Assembly: GCF_036289385.1 (NCBI RefSeq)
Contig: NZ_JAYFFH010000007.1
Coordinates: forward strand, 1 to 64,000
Direction of reading: 5' to 3'
DNA length: 64,000 nt
From: Anaerofustis butyriciformans
Lineage (GTDB): Bacteria > Bacillota > Clostridia > Eubacteriales > Anaerofustaceae
The position numbers were made by a program, and so were the translations under genes. Of this stretch, positions 9,876 to 17,747 are shown piece after piece. The number at the start of each line of letters is the position of its first letter. The stretch's first letter is position 1. The notes under the pieces are model-generated. The model was not told the origin of the DNA. It searched no databases and saw only the letters and a list, made by a program, of their open reading frames with translations.

Positions 9876-9927
9876 TTGACAAATGAAATAAACATTCATA
9901 TAATTAACAATGTTAACTATATGAATG
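9876..9927 (+). promoter_or_regulatory. Consensus promoter inside a 35-bp palindrome, MarR/FUSC operon
   Basis: TTGACA (9876-9881), a 17-base spacer and TATAAT (9899-9904) match the sigma-A consensus exactly. The -10 box lies within a 17+1+17 inverted repeat: left arm CATTCATATAATTAACA, right arm TGTTAACTATATGAATG, one mismatch (9893-9927). This is the expected layout for autorepression by the MarR protein encoded 10 bases downstream. Confidence 0.82.
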
Positions 9928-9937
9928 GAGAGATAAT

Positions 9938-10384
9938 ATGATTGATTGGAAGGAAATGTTAACTATACATCAAGAGCTACATCAGTTTGCAAGAGTGATG
10001 CTAACAAAAAAACAAAAACAATTTTTGACATCCAGTGAAAGAGAATTGTTGGCATGGGTTTATCTGAGTAAGGATAACTGCACTCCTTTATATTTAAGTA
10101 AAGTAACAGGGATGAAAAAAGAAGCAGTTAGTCGCTGTTTAAAAAGTCTTTATGAAAAAGGATGTGTTAAACGGGAAAAGAAATTTACCAATGAACGAAG
10201 CTATGCTCTTTATCTGACAAGTGAAGGAGAAAAAGCTCTACAAAATGACTTTGAGATTATGTTACAAAAATTTTATGATTTATATAGGGAAATGGGGGAG
10301 GATTTTGAAACTTTATTCAGTCTGATTTCAAAAGCAAACAAAACGATGGTTATCTATAAGGAGGAAAAGAATGAAGTTCTATGA
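9938..10384 (+). CDS. MarR-family transcriptional regulator
   Basis: 148-residue winged-helix protein. The central HTH (TPLYLSKVTGMKKEAVSRCLKSLYEKGCV, about 48-76) and wing (REKKFTNERSYALYLTSEGEKAL) follow the MarR pattern, flanked by helices for dimerisation. GGAG precedes the ATG. The next gene, a FUSC-type exporter, overlaps its end by 14 bases, so the two form an operon. MarR proteins usually release DNA on binding aromatic acids or similar ligands; the ligand here is unknown. Confidence 0.88.
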   Translation: MIDWKEMLTIHQELHQFARVMLTKKQKQFLTSSERELLAWVYLSKDNCTPLYLSKVTGMKKEAVSRCLKSLYEKGCVKREKKFTNERSYALYLTSEGEKALQNDFEIMLQKFYDLYREMGEDFETLFSLISKANKTMVIYKEEKNEVL

Positions 10385-11450
10385 TATTCTTCAATGGGAT
10401 CCTCAGGTGACTAAAACGTTAATGAGTAAAAAAACTTCAAAAAAAGAAAAAATAAAGTTAGGTATCGGAATGTTCATGCGATCCATATTGATTGTGTTGT
10501 TTGCTATAGCGTTTATTTCAGGCTTGACCTCTATTTTTGGAAGTAAAAACACTCCTATGGCAGTTGCTATATTTTGTATATTATTAGGTGTACGATTTGT
10601 TGATTTTGGTTACATCATTAGGGACTCATTAGTAACATTATTTTTTGTATTTTTTCTTTTGCTTGTTTCTCCTGTAATTGCAAATATTGCTTTTCCTTTG
10701 TTAGGATTTATTATTCATTTTATATCCTTCTTTGCCATTTTATTTATTACTTGTGATAAACCCGAGACGGGCAATGGAGGGTTATTTAGTTTTGCTTATA
10801 TTTATCTTTCCGGAAATCCGGTATATGGGCAAGATTTTATATATAGAATTTATCTTACTATTACAGGATTTTTTATATGCGGACTGATTTTTTATGTAAA
10901 ACATAGAGATAAAAACACAGATATTAGCTTTTTCGAAAAAATAAAACAGATGGATATGAAAGAGTTTAAATATCAATGGATGTTTAGAATGTCTATGGGT
11001 GTAAGTGCAATATTATCATTAGGTCTTGCCTTTAACATTGAGCGGTTTATGTGGGACGGATTTGCTTGTGGTTCTTTGCTTTCAGAGTATTCTAAGCAGT
11101 CAAAAATAAAAGAGAGATTCATGCAAAGATTTATAGGTGTGATAGCAGGGTCGGTTCTGTTTTATTTTGTATATTGCCTACTTCCTATGGAATTACATAG
11201 TATGATAGGTCCTTTTGGAGGATTTTGTTTAGGTTTTTGTGTGGACTATAAATATAAGACAGCATTGAATTGTTTTGGAGCTTTAATGATAGCATCTCAA
11301 ATATATGGATTGCAATCGGCTATTTTGTTAAGAATTGCAGATACAATTATAGGGATTATTTTTGCATTTCTATTCTATTATATATATGAAAGATATATTT
11401 ATGAAAAAGTAAGTTCAATTAGATGGAGATCACTTAACATTACGGAATAA
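10371..11450 (+). CDS. FUSC-family membrane protein, possible aromatic-compound exporter
   Basis: 359 residues with roughly ten membrane segments in two blocks (about 30-165 and 205-340), separated by a charged loop (KHRDKNTDISFFEKIKQMDMKEFKYQW). This resembles the duplicated fusaric-acid-resistance (FUSC) fold. The second block begins FRMSMGVSAILSLGLAFNIERFMWDGFACGSLL, typical of the family. GGAGG precedes the ATG inside the MarR gene end. Efflux of an aromatic acid under MarR control is a reasonable inference; no substrate evidence is visible. Confidence 0.75.
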   Translation: MKFYDILQWDPQVTKTLMSKKTSKKEKIKLGIGMFMRSILIVLFAIAFISGLTSIFGSKNTPMAVAIFCILLGVRFVDFGYIIRDSLVTLFFVFFLLLVSPVIANIAFPLLGFIIHFISFFAILFITCDKPETGNGGLFSFAYIYLSGNPVYGQDFIYRIYLTITGFFICGLIFYVKHRDKNTDISFFEKIKQMDMKEFKYQWMFRMSMGVSAILSLGLAFNIERFMWDGFACGSLLSEYSKQSKIKERFMQRFIGVIAGSVLFYFVYCLLPMELHSMIGPFGGFCLGFCVDYKYKTALNCFGALMIASQIYGLQSAILLRIADTIIGIIFAFLFYYIYERYIYEKVSSIRWRSLNITE

Positions 11451-11722
11451 TAGCTTTAAATTAAAAAAATCTAACTATTTGATTAAAATAAGTACATATT
11501 AATATATTTTAAAGTTAATTAAGTGTGTTTTTGTATTATAAAAAGATATATGAATAGTAGCTTATATTGTTCTTAAATAAAATAGATGAAGTTTAAATTA
11601 CGTGATTGATATTATAGGGGGATTACCTAGTATTCTATTGAAAAAAAATCAAAAATTGGAAAGCCTGAAAAAGCTTATAAAATTAGGCTTATTAAAGGTT
11701 TTCCAAAAAATTATTAAAAAAA

Positions 11723-11765
11723 TTAGCACTCAAGGCTTGACAGTGCTAACAAAAAGTGATATATT
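11723..11765 (+). promoter_or_regulatory. CIRCE element (HrcA operator) overlapping the hsp20 promoter
   Basis: TTAGCACTC, nine bases, then CAGTGCTAA (11723-11749) matches the CIRCE consensus TTAGCACTC-N9-GAGTGCTAA with a single change in the right arm. It overlaps a promoter TTGACA (11737-11742), 17-base spacer, TATATT (11760-11765). HrcA binding would mask the -35 region, giving heat-shock derepression. The rest of the 414-base gap 11451-11864 holds no supported gene. Confidence 0.92.
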
Positions 11766-11864
11766 ATACTTGAACAAAGAGGAGAACCTCAGAAAGATTC
11801 AAACCCCATAGTTCAAAAAAACTAGTGACATAGATAGAATGTCTAAGAAGAGGAGGAATGACTT

Positions 11865-12311
11865 ATGATGTTACCTAGTATTTTTGGAGAAAACTTATTT
11901 GATGATTTAATGGACTTGTCTTTGGATAGAGATTTCTTTGGTGGTAAAAATCCACTATACAAACAAGAAACAAATTTAATGAAAACTGATGTTAAAGAAA
12001 ATGAAGAAAATTATGAAGTAGATATTGACTTACCTGGATTTAGTAAAGATGAAATTTCAGCTCATTTGAAAGATGGTTATTTAACAGTAAGCGCAAGCAA
12101 AGATGTAAATAATGATGAAAAAGACGAAAACGGAAAATATATAAGAAAAGAACGTTATAGTGGTTCTTGTTCAAGAAGTTTTTATATAGGAACTGAAATT
12201 AAAGAAGATGAAATTAAAGCTAAATACGAAAATGGTATTTTGAAATTAAATGTTCCTAAAAAAGATCAAAAACAAGTTGAAGAAAAGAAAACTATAGCGA
12301 TTGAAGGATAA
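11865..12311 (+). CDS. Hsp20/alpha-crystallin small heat-shock protein
   Basis: 148-residue cytoplasmic holdase chaperone. The short N-terminal arm (LPSIFGENLFDDLMDL) is followed by the alpha-crystallin domain from about residue 40 (TDVKENEENYEVDIDLPGF) to the characteristic A-x-x-x-NGIL-x-(L/V)-x-(V/L)-P (AKYENGILKLNVPK) near 132. AGGAGGA lies 9 bases before the ATG-ATG start. Monocistronic, between a CIRCE promoter and a terminator; the leader is about 90 bases. Confidence 0.97.
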   Translation: MMLPSIFGENLFDDLMDLSLDRDFFGGKNPLYKQETNLMKTDVKENEENYEVDIDLPGFSKDEISAHLKDGYLTVSASKDVNNDEKDENGKYIRKERYSGSCSRSFYIGTEIKEDEIKAKYENGILKLNVPKKDQKQVEEKKTIAIEG

Positions 12312-12315
12312 TTTA

Positions 12316-12350
12316 AATAAGGCTACCTTTTAGGTAGTCTTATTTTTTTT
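12316..12350 (+). terminator. Terminator after hsp20
   Basis: A 13-base stem AATAAGGCTACCT / AGGTAGTCTTATT with one G-T pair, followed by T8. It overlaps the end of the convergent gene. Confidence 0.82.
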
Positions 12351-12741
12351 GTAAAAGCACAATACCAAAACACACTATACAAAGGCTTAATAATATTATA
12401 CTGTCGTTTACAGATATTTCTTTTAATATATTTAAAACAAGTACTCCAATGCCAAGAGCTAATCCCACGCATTTTGCTGTTAAGTTAATCATTTCTGAAA
12501 AGTCTGATTTGTTTAAGTTTTTAAAATCTAACTTTTTTTGCTCTAAACCTAAAAAATCATTTGTATCCATATCAAGAATTTCACAAAGGAGAGGTATTAT
12601 TGAAATGTCAGGATATGATAAATTCCTTTCCCACTTTGACACAGCTTTATCTGTAATATTTAATTTTTTTGCAAGTTCTTGCTGTGTCATGTTTTTTTCT
12701 TTTCTTTTTTGTTTTATTTTTTCACCTATATTTGAATTCAT
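12340..12741 (-). CDS. XRE-family HTH protein with C-terminal membrane segments
   Basis: 133 residues. The N-terminal Cro/C1-type HTH (IGEKIKQKRKEKNMTQQELAKKLNITDKAVSKWERNLSYPDISIIPLLCEIL) is followed by a linker and two hydrophobic helices (about 88-130), suggesting a membrane-tethered regulator. AAGGAG sits 7 bases before the ATG at 12741, preferred over the ATG six codons upstream. Such HTH-plus-TM proteins are common in Firmicutes; targets unknown. Confidence 0.85.
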   Translation of the reverse strand: MNSNIGEKIKQKRKEKNMTQQELAKKLNITDKAVSKWERNLSYPDISIIPLLCEILDMDTNDFLGLEQKKLDFKNLNKSDFSEMINLTAKCVGLALGIGVLVLNILKEISVNDSIILLSLCIVCFGIVLLQKK

Positions 12742-12837
12742 ATTTTTCTCCTTGACCAATTATTATAGATATATTTTAATTCATTATAAATAAATAGTCT
12801 ATCTACTTATAAGAGAAAAAGGTAAACCGACAGTTTA

Positions 12838-12876
12838 CATAAAAAAAGACAAAATATAATTTATATTTTGTCTTTT
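12838..12876 (-). terminator. Terminator after the COG4091-type oxidoreductase
   Basis: A 15-16 bp perfect stem (AAAAGACAAAATATAA at 12844-12859, complement at 12861-12876). On the minus strand it is followed by a T7 tract. Confidence 0.8.
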
Positions 12877-12885
12877 AATTTATTA

Positions 12886-14178
12886 TTATTCCCAAATCTT
12901 ATCTTGTTCTCTTCTAAGTTTAACAAGTAAAGAATCTTCATCCAAGATGACATCATCATAAGTTATAATTTCACCTTTTTTAACATCTTTTGCCATTTTT
13001 GTGTTTTTATTTATAAGACCTATTGGAAGTGCATTTAGTTCTTTTGCAACTTCTCTTTTATCAATTGTTCCGTAAGTAGAAAAACCTCCGATACCGTCTA
13101 TTGATTCTCCTTTTTTAAGATCTTTTTTTGCAACTGTTATAGCTTCACATACAAGACCATCCATAGGAACGATTGTTGGTGCTTTATCTAAAACTGCTCT
13201 TGCTATTGTAAGTGGTGTTTCCATTCCGCATAAGTGATAAGGTCTGTATAATACGTAATTTGGACCATCTCCGATTCTTAAGTATTGCATTTCATGATGT
13301 ATAAACTCAAGATCTGATGAAACTATTACAAATACACCAGGGGCAATACCATTTACCCATTCTACAACACCATAATTGTTTAAAATACCGCCTTCTTCTT
13401 TTAAACAAAGAACTTTATCCAGGTTTTTAATGTCACATTTTGGGCCATGTCCGCCTCTAACATCTGGAACAAGTCCTGTAGAGTTTGCCATACAGCAAAG
13501 CTCAACCATATTTTTTGTTCCGTCGGAGAAAGAACATTGCATTTTAGGGCTTACGCCTCTGCTTATTGCATAATCTCTTATACTGTCAGGTGTGCAGCTG
13601 TGATCAACTTCATTATTTTTTCCTTTTCCTATTACTTTTATATCAAAGCCCAAAGCTTCACTAAAGTCAAACATTTCTTTAACTGCCCCAGGTTCGTCTC
13701 CTGCACTTCCTGTATAAATTACACCTGCTTTGTCAGCTTTTCTTTTTAAAATAGGACCAACAACAACATCTGCTTCAACATCAAGCATTACAATGTTTTT
13801 GCCATTGTTTATTGTATCAATTGCAATTTCTGCTCCTATATCAGTAAACCCTGTTGCATCAACAACGCAGTCTGTTGCTTCAACAAAAGAAGCAATTTGT
13901 TTATCTTCGCTTACTACAATTTTACCTTTTTTGATAGCATCATTTGCTTGTGATAAATTGTTTGTAATGACATAATCATTTTCTGTAATATTTGATTTTG
14001 AAAATGCATGTAAAACTTTATTTACGTCTATGTCGCATACAACGCTTGGTGTCATTCCTTTCATTTTGTATAACTGGCTTATTAAACCTCTTCCCATTTG
14101 TCCGGCACCTATTATGCCGACTTTAATAGGATTATTTTTTTCATGTAAATCTTTTAATCTGTAATTCATGCCTAGCAT
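12886..14178 (-). CDS. NAD(P)-dependent oxidoreductase, COG4091 'homoserine dehydrogenase-like' with SAF domain
   Basis: 430 residues. A Rossmann domain with KVGIIGAGQMGRGLI (about 18-32) is followed by a substrate domain (YTGSAGDEPGAVKEMFDF, PDVRGGHGPKCDI) and a C-terminal SAF domain (about 345-425: VAKKDLKKGESIDGIGGF, AKDVKKGEIITYDDVI). This is the COG4091 architecture, annotated as predicted homoserine dehydrogenase but associated in other bacteria with unusual sugar-acid metabolism. AGAGGA lies about 9 bases before the ATG at 14178. It stands alone with no pathway neighbours, so the substrate cannot be inferred. Confidence 0.82.
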   Translation of the reverse strand: MLGMNYRLKDLHEKNNPIKVGIIGAGQMGRGLISQLYKMKGMTPSVVCDIDVNKVLHAFSKSNITENDYVITNNLSQANDAIKKGKIVVSEDKQIASFVEATDCVVDATGFTDIGAEIAIDTINNGKNIVMLDVEADVVVGPILKRKADKAGVIYTGSAGDEPGAVKEMFDFSEALGFDIKVIGKGKNNEVDHSCTPDSIRDYAISRGVSPKMQCSFSDGTKNMVELCCMANSTGLVPDVRGGHGPKCDIKNLDKVLCLKEEGGILNNYGVVEWVNGIAPGVFVIVSSDLEFIHHEMQYLRIGDGPNYVLYRPYHLCGMETPLTIARAVLDKAPTIVPMDGLVCEAITVAKKDLKKGESIDGIGGFSTYGTIDKREVAKELNALPIGLINKNTKMAKDVKKGEIITYDDVILDEDSLLVKLRREQDKIWE

Positions 14179-14372
14179 AGATAATTTTCCTCTTTCCTTC
14201 TATATTAAATATGTTCATCCCCTCAAATGTACATATTTTAAGCAGAACAATTATAGCACCATAATATTTAAAATTATATATTTTTAATTAAATTCTAATT
14301 TTAATATGACAAGTATATACAAAGTTTTTTATTGTTAAGTCTTATTATTTTCTAAAAGGAAAAGGTGAACAA

Positions 14373-15359
14373 GTGTTAAGTGGATTAGTTAAAAACAAAG
14401 GGTTAATTTTAATATGTTTATTAATTTTTAATTTTTCGATTCCTTTTGGTATAAAGAGTCAAATAGAGGAGAAGACTAACGGTACGGCTGTTTTTAAAGA
14501 CATTATAAAAAAAACTGTTGTAGTAATGAATGATGAATCAAACAGCAATGAAGAAACAGGAAGTATTTATGGTTTTACGAAAAATATTTTATCTCTTACA
14601 GTGCCTTGTCTATCTTTGAATGATATGGGGTATGAAGAAGTTGAAGTAGATAAAGATAAAGAAGAAACATCAAATAGTAGCGAGCTTAAGATTGCAAATA
14701 AAAAGATGAATGATGATAAAACCGTAAGTAAAGTTAATGATGGGAAACCTCTTGTTTTAATATATCATACTCATGCTACAGAATCTTTTAAAGACAAAAC
14801 TTCAAAAGGAACTTATCGTTCAAGAGAAAATGACGAAAATATGGTAAGTGTAGGAGAGGAAATGGCAGAAGTTTTAGAAAAAGAATATGGTATTATTTGT
14901 ATTCATGATACTTCTTTACATGATTATCCAAGTTATAATGCAGCGTACGATAATTCTCTTGAGAGTGCAGAGAAAATATTAAAAGAAAATCCAAGTATAA
15001 AATACGTTTTTGATATACATAGAGACGGACTTCCTTCTTCTAATAATAATGAAAAATATAATGGGAAGGTTGGAAGTAAGTCTGCTGCAAAAGTTATGAC
15101 TGTTCTCGGGATGAATCACAAAAATTCTAGTAAAAATTTAAGTTTTGCAAATAAAATAAATAAACAGTTTAGCAGTATGTATCCTGATATTAATCTTGGA
15201 ATAATAAAAAGAGAACCATATAGATACAATCAGTGGTTAAGTCCAAACAGTCTGCTTTTTGAAATAGGGAGTAATTTAAATAATTTGGAAGAAGCAAAAT
15301 ATTCGGCAAAGCTTCTTGGAAGAGTAGTTGGAGAGGTTATAAAAGAGGATATGAAATAA
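14373..15359 (+). CDS. spoIIP: Stage II sporulation protein P
   Basis: 328 residues: an N-terminal membrane anchor (LILICLLIFNFSIPFGI) and a C-terminal amidase domain from about 125. PLVLIYHTHATESF, VFDIHRDG and LLFEIGSNLNNLEEA supply the zinc-binding His/Glu residues. With SpoIID and SpoIIM, SpoIIP degrades septal peptidoglycan and drives forespore engulfment. GTG start at 14373 with AAAGGTG upstream. Its presence implies sporulation capacity; a sigma-E type promoter was not identified with confidence. Confidence 0.93.
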   Translation: MLSGLVKNKGLILICLLIFNFSIPFGIKSQIEEKTNGTAVFKDIIKKTVVVMNDESNSNEETGSIYGFTKNILSLTVPCLSLNDMGYEEVEVDKDKEETSNSSELKIANKKMNDDKTVSKVNDGKPLVLIYHTHATESFKDKTSKGTYRSRENDENMVSVGEEMAEVLEKEYGIICIHDTSLHDYPSYNAAYDNSLESAEKILKENPSIKYVFDIHRDGLPSSNNNEKYNGKVGSKSAAKVMTVLGMNHKNSSKNLSFANKINKQFSSMYPDINLGIIKREPYRYNQWLSPNSLLFEIGSNLNNLEEAKYSAKLLGRVVGEVIKEDMK

Positions 15360-15360
15360 T

Positions 15361-15597
15361 ATGTATAAACGAAATATTTCTTTTAAAACAATGATTTTTT
15401 TTCTTGTTTTGATAATTATAGCAGGAATATATATGTTCTGTTATCTAAAAAATATGTATTATGATAGTTTTAAAGAACATGAAACAAGTGTTTTTCTCGA
15501 CCAAAACAGCACTGAAGATAGCAATAATGAAAGTAATATTATTAATATTTTTGGATATGAAATTAATATTGATAACTTTAAGATTTTCACAAAATAA
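15361..15597 (+). CDS. Small membrane protein downstream of spoIIP, unknown
   Basis: 78 residues: a basic N-terminus, one membrane helix (about 11-30), then an acidic, Asn-rich external tail. It starts one base after the spoIIP stop, with GAGG about 10 bases upstream inside spoIIP, so it is co-translated with spoIIP. I do not recognise the family; a sporulation role is only suggested by the operon. Confidence 0.65.
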   Translation: MYKRNISFKTMIFFLVLIIIAGIYMFCYLKNMYYDSFKEHETSVFLDQNSTEDSNNESNIINIFGYEINIDNFKIFTK

Positions 15598-15618
15598 GAT
15601 TGTGGGAATCTTTTTTTT
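15596..15618 (+). terminator. Terminator of the spoIIP operon
   Basis: A short AAGATT / AATCTT stem with a 5-base loop, followed by eight T. Confidence 0.65.
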
Positions 15619-15642
15619 ATTTTAAATTTAAATTAAATTTGG

Positions 15643-15697
15643 TTGACATAAACTTTATATATCAGTATAATTATACTGATAAAAAAATACTGATATA
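15643..15697 (+). promoter_or_regulatory. rex promoter with a perfect 22-bp palindrome and extra half-site
   Basis: TTGACA (15643-15648), 17-base spacer, TATAAT (15666-15671) is a full consensus promoter. The -10 lies inside the perfect palindrome TATCAGTATAA / TTATACTGATA (15660-15681), and a third half-site TACTGATAT follows just before the ribosome-binding site. This does not look like the usual Rex box (TTGTGAAA or TTGTTAA type arms), so the binding protein is uncertain. Confidence 0.75.
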
Positions 15698-15716
15698 AGG
15701 AGGAAAATCATATAAA

Positions 15717-16361
15717 ATGGAAAGAAATTCTGTTTCAAAACAAGCTCTCCAAAGATTACCTTCTTATTTGAATTATCTTAATTGGGCAAAGAAAGAAAAT
15801 ATAAAAAACATATCTTCTCCGACAATTGCAAGTGATTTGAGATTGAATGAAGTCCAAGTCAGAAAAGATTTGGCGGCAATAAGTTCTACCGGAGGTAAAC
15901 CAAGGCTTGGCTATGACGTTGATACGTTAATAGGAGATATAAAAAATTTCCTTGGTTATGATGAAACGGATAAAGCCGTATTAATAGGGGCAGGACAGCT
16001 TGGAAGAGCGCTTCTTTCTTATAACGGATATGCGGATTATGGACTTGAAATTGTTGCTGCTTTCGATGTAAATAAGGACATTATCGGTAAGAGATTTAAA
16101 GGTAAACCAATTTATCATGTAAACAAGCTATATGATGTATGCAAAAAAAATAACATTCATATCGGTATAATAACAGTATCGGCAAATGAAGCTCAAGATG
16201 CATGTGATATGCTTGTTGAATGTGGGATTTTAGCTATATGGAATTTTGCTCCATCTCACTTGGTAGTTCCTGATAATATTCTTGTTCAGCATGAAAATAC
16301 AGCTGCTTCTTTAGCACTGTTATCTATGCATTTACGTGAAAAAATGGATAAAGATAAATAA
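15717..16361 (+). CDS. rex: Redox-sensing transcriptional repressor Rex
   Basis: 214 residues: an N-terminal winged helix (KQALQRLPSYLNYLNW, TIASDLRLNEVQVRKDLAAI) and a Rossmann NADH-binding domain (AVLIGAGQLGRALLSY near residue 87, VVAAFDVNKDIIGKR). Rex senses NADH/NAD+ and represses fermentation genes when NAD+ is high; in clostridia it typically controls thl-crt-hbd-bcd-etf, the operon immediately downstream. AAGGAGG lies 13 bases before the ATG, a long spacing, but no better start exists. Confidence 0.95.
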   Translation: MERNSVSKQALQRLPSYLNYLNWAKKENIKNISSPTIASDLRLNEVQVRKDLAAISSTGGKPRLGYDVDTLIGDIKNFLGYDETDKAVLIGAGQLGRALLSYNGYADYGLEIVAAFDVNKDIIGKRFKGKPIYHVNKLYDVCKKNNIHIGIITVSANEAQDACDMLVECGILAIWNFAPSHLVVPDNILVQHENTAASLALLSMHLREKMDKDK

Positions 16362-16367
16362 ATAATA

Positions 16368-16396
16368 TTGTAAAGTTTTTGATATTATTATATAAT
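16368..16396 (+). promoter_or_regulatory. Putative promoter of the butyryl-CoA operon
   Basis: TTGTAA (16368-16373), 17-base spacer, TATAAT (16391-16396). It would give a leader of about 130 bases before thl, containing a small hairpin CATAGC / GCTATG near 16486-16507. No clear Rex-box palindrome overlaps it. Confidence 0.55.
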
Positions 16397-16535
16397 CAAA
16401 ATATAAATAAAACCTTTATTTATAGGGGTTTAAATAATTAAGTTTATAAAAGTTTGGTAATATATACCGGCTTATATATAAGTTCATAGCTTTGCCTTTT
16501 GCTATGATTAAAGTTTAAATTTAGGAGGAAAAAAA

Positions 16536-17717
16536 ATGGCAAATAAAGTAGTTATAGCAGGTGCTTGTCGTACTGCAATCGGTACAATGGGCGGTACATT
16601 AAGCACTACACCTGCTGCAAAATTAGGTTCAATTGTAATAAAAGAAGCTTTAAAGAGAGCTAATGTTCCAGCTGATCAAGTTGATCAAGTATATATGGGT
16701 TGTGTTATCCAAGCTGGTTTAGGTCAAAACGTAGCAAGACAAGCTTCAATCAATGCTGGTTTACCAATTGAAGTTCCAGCTGTTACTGTAAACGTAGTTT
16801 GCGGTTCTGGTCTTAACTGTGTAAACATGGCTGCACAAATGATTAAAGCAGGGGATGCTGATATCGTTGTTGCAGGTGGTATGGAAAACATGTCAATGGC
16901 TCCATATGCAGTAATGAATGGTCGTTATGGTTACAGAATGAACAATGGTACTTTAGTTGATACAATGGTAAATGATGCTTTATGGGATGCATTTAACCAA
17001 TATCATATGGGTATTACAGCTGAAAACATTGCTGAACAATGGAATTTATCAAGAGAAGAATTAGATGAATTTGCTGCTAATTCTCAACAAAAAGCTGTAG
17101 CTGCTCAAGAAGCAGGTGCTTTCGATGATGAAATCGTACCTGTAGAAGTTAAAAAGAAAAAAGAAACAATTATCTTCAACAAAGACGAAGGTCCTCGTCC
17201 AGGAACAACAGCTGAAGGTATTGCAAGACTTCGTCCTGCATTCAAACCAGACGGTGTTGTAACAGCTGGTAACGCTTCAGGTATTAATGATGGTGCTGCT
17301 GCAGTTGTTGTAATGAGCGAAGAAAAAGCTAAAGAACTTGGTGTTAAACCAATGGCTACATGGGTAGCAGGTGCTTTAGGCGGTGTTGATCCTAAGATTA
17401 TGGGTATCGGTCCTGTTGCTGCTACAAAGAAAGTTTTAGCTAAAACTGGTATGAGTGTTGATGATTTCGATATTATCGAAGCAAACGAAGCTTTCGCTTC
17501 TCAATCAATCGCTGTTGGTAAAGAATTAGGATTTGACTTAAATAAATTAAATCCAAACGGTGGTGCTATCGCTCTTGGTCACCCAGTAGGTGCTTCAGGT
17601 TGTCGTATCCTTGTAACACTATTACATGAAATGCAAAAAGCTGATGCTAAAAAAGGTTTAGCAACACTTTGTATCGGTGGTGGTATGGGTTGTGCTACTA
17701 TCGTTGAAAGAGACTAA
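16536..17717 (+). CDS. thl: Acetyl-CoA C-acetyltransferase (thiolase)
   Basis: 393 residues, usual length. It condenses two acetyl-CoA to acetoacetyl-CoA, the first step of butyrate synthesis. The nucleophilic Cys89 lies in VVCGSGLNC, the His in GHPVGASGCR, and the second catalytic Cys in LCIGGGMG. AGGAGG precedes the ATG. First gene of thl-crt-hbd-bcd-etfB-etfA. Codon use is strongly biased (GGT, GCT), as in the ATP synthase genes, consistent with high expression. Confidence 0.97.
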   Translation: MANKVVIAGACRTAIGTMGGTLSTTPAAKLGSIVIKEALKRANVPADQVDQVYMGCVIQAGLGQNVARQASINAGLPIEVPAVTVNVVCGSGLNCVNMAAQMIKAGDADIVVAGGMENMSMAPYAVMNGRYGYRMNNGTLVDTMVNDALWDAFNQYHMGITAENIAEQWNLSREELDEFAANSQQKAVAAQEAGAFDDEIVPVEVKKKKETIIFNKDEGPRPGTTAEGIARLRPAFKPDGVVTAGNASGINDGAAAVVVMSEEKAKELGVKPMATWVAGALGGVDPKIMGIGPVAATKKVLAKTGMSVDDFDIIEANEAFASQSIAVGKELGFDLNKLNPNGGAIALGHPVGASGCRILVTLLHEMQKADAKKGLATLCIGGGMGCATIVERD

Positions 17718-17747
17718 TTTATTGATTAAATTAAGGAGATTATAAAA

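Noticed and set aside
11602..11811. 69-codon open frame before hsp20
   Set aside because: It has a GTG start without a ribosome-binding site and runs straight through the CIRCE element and the consensus promoter.
15660..15681. Rex operator
   Set aside because: The arms TATCAGTATAA do not match known Rex boxes; it is kept as an unassigned palindrome.
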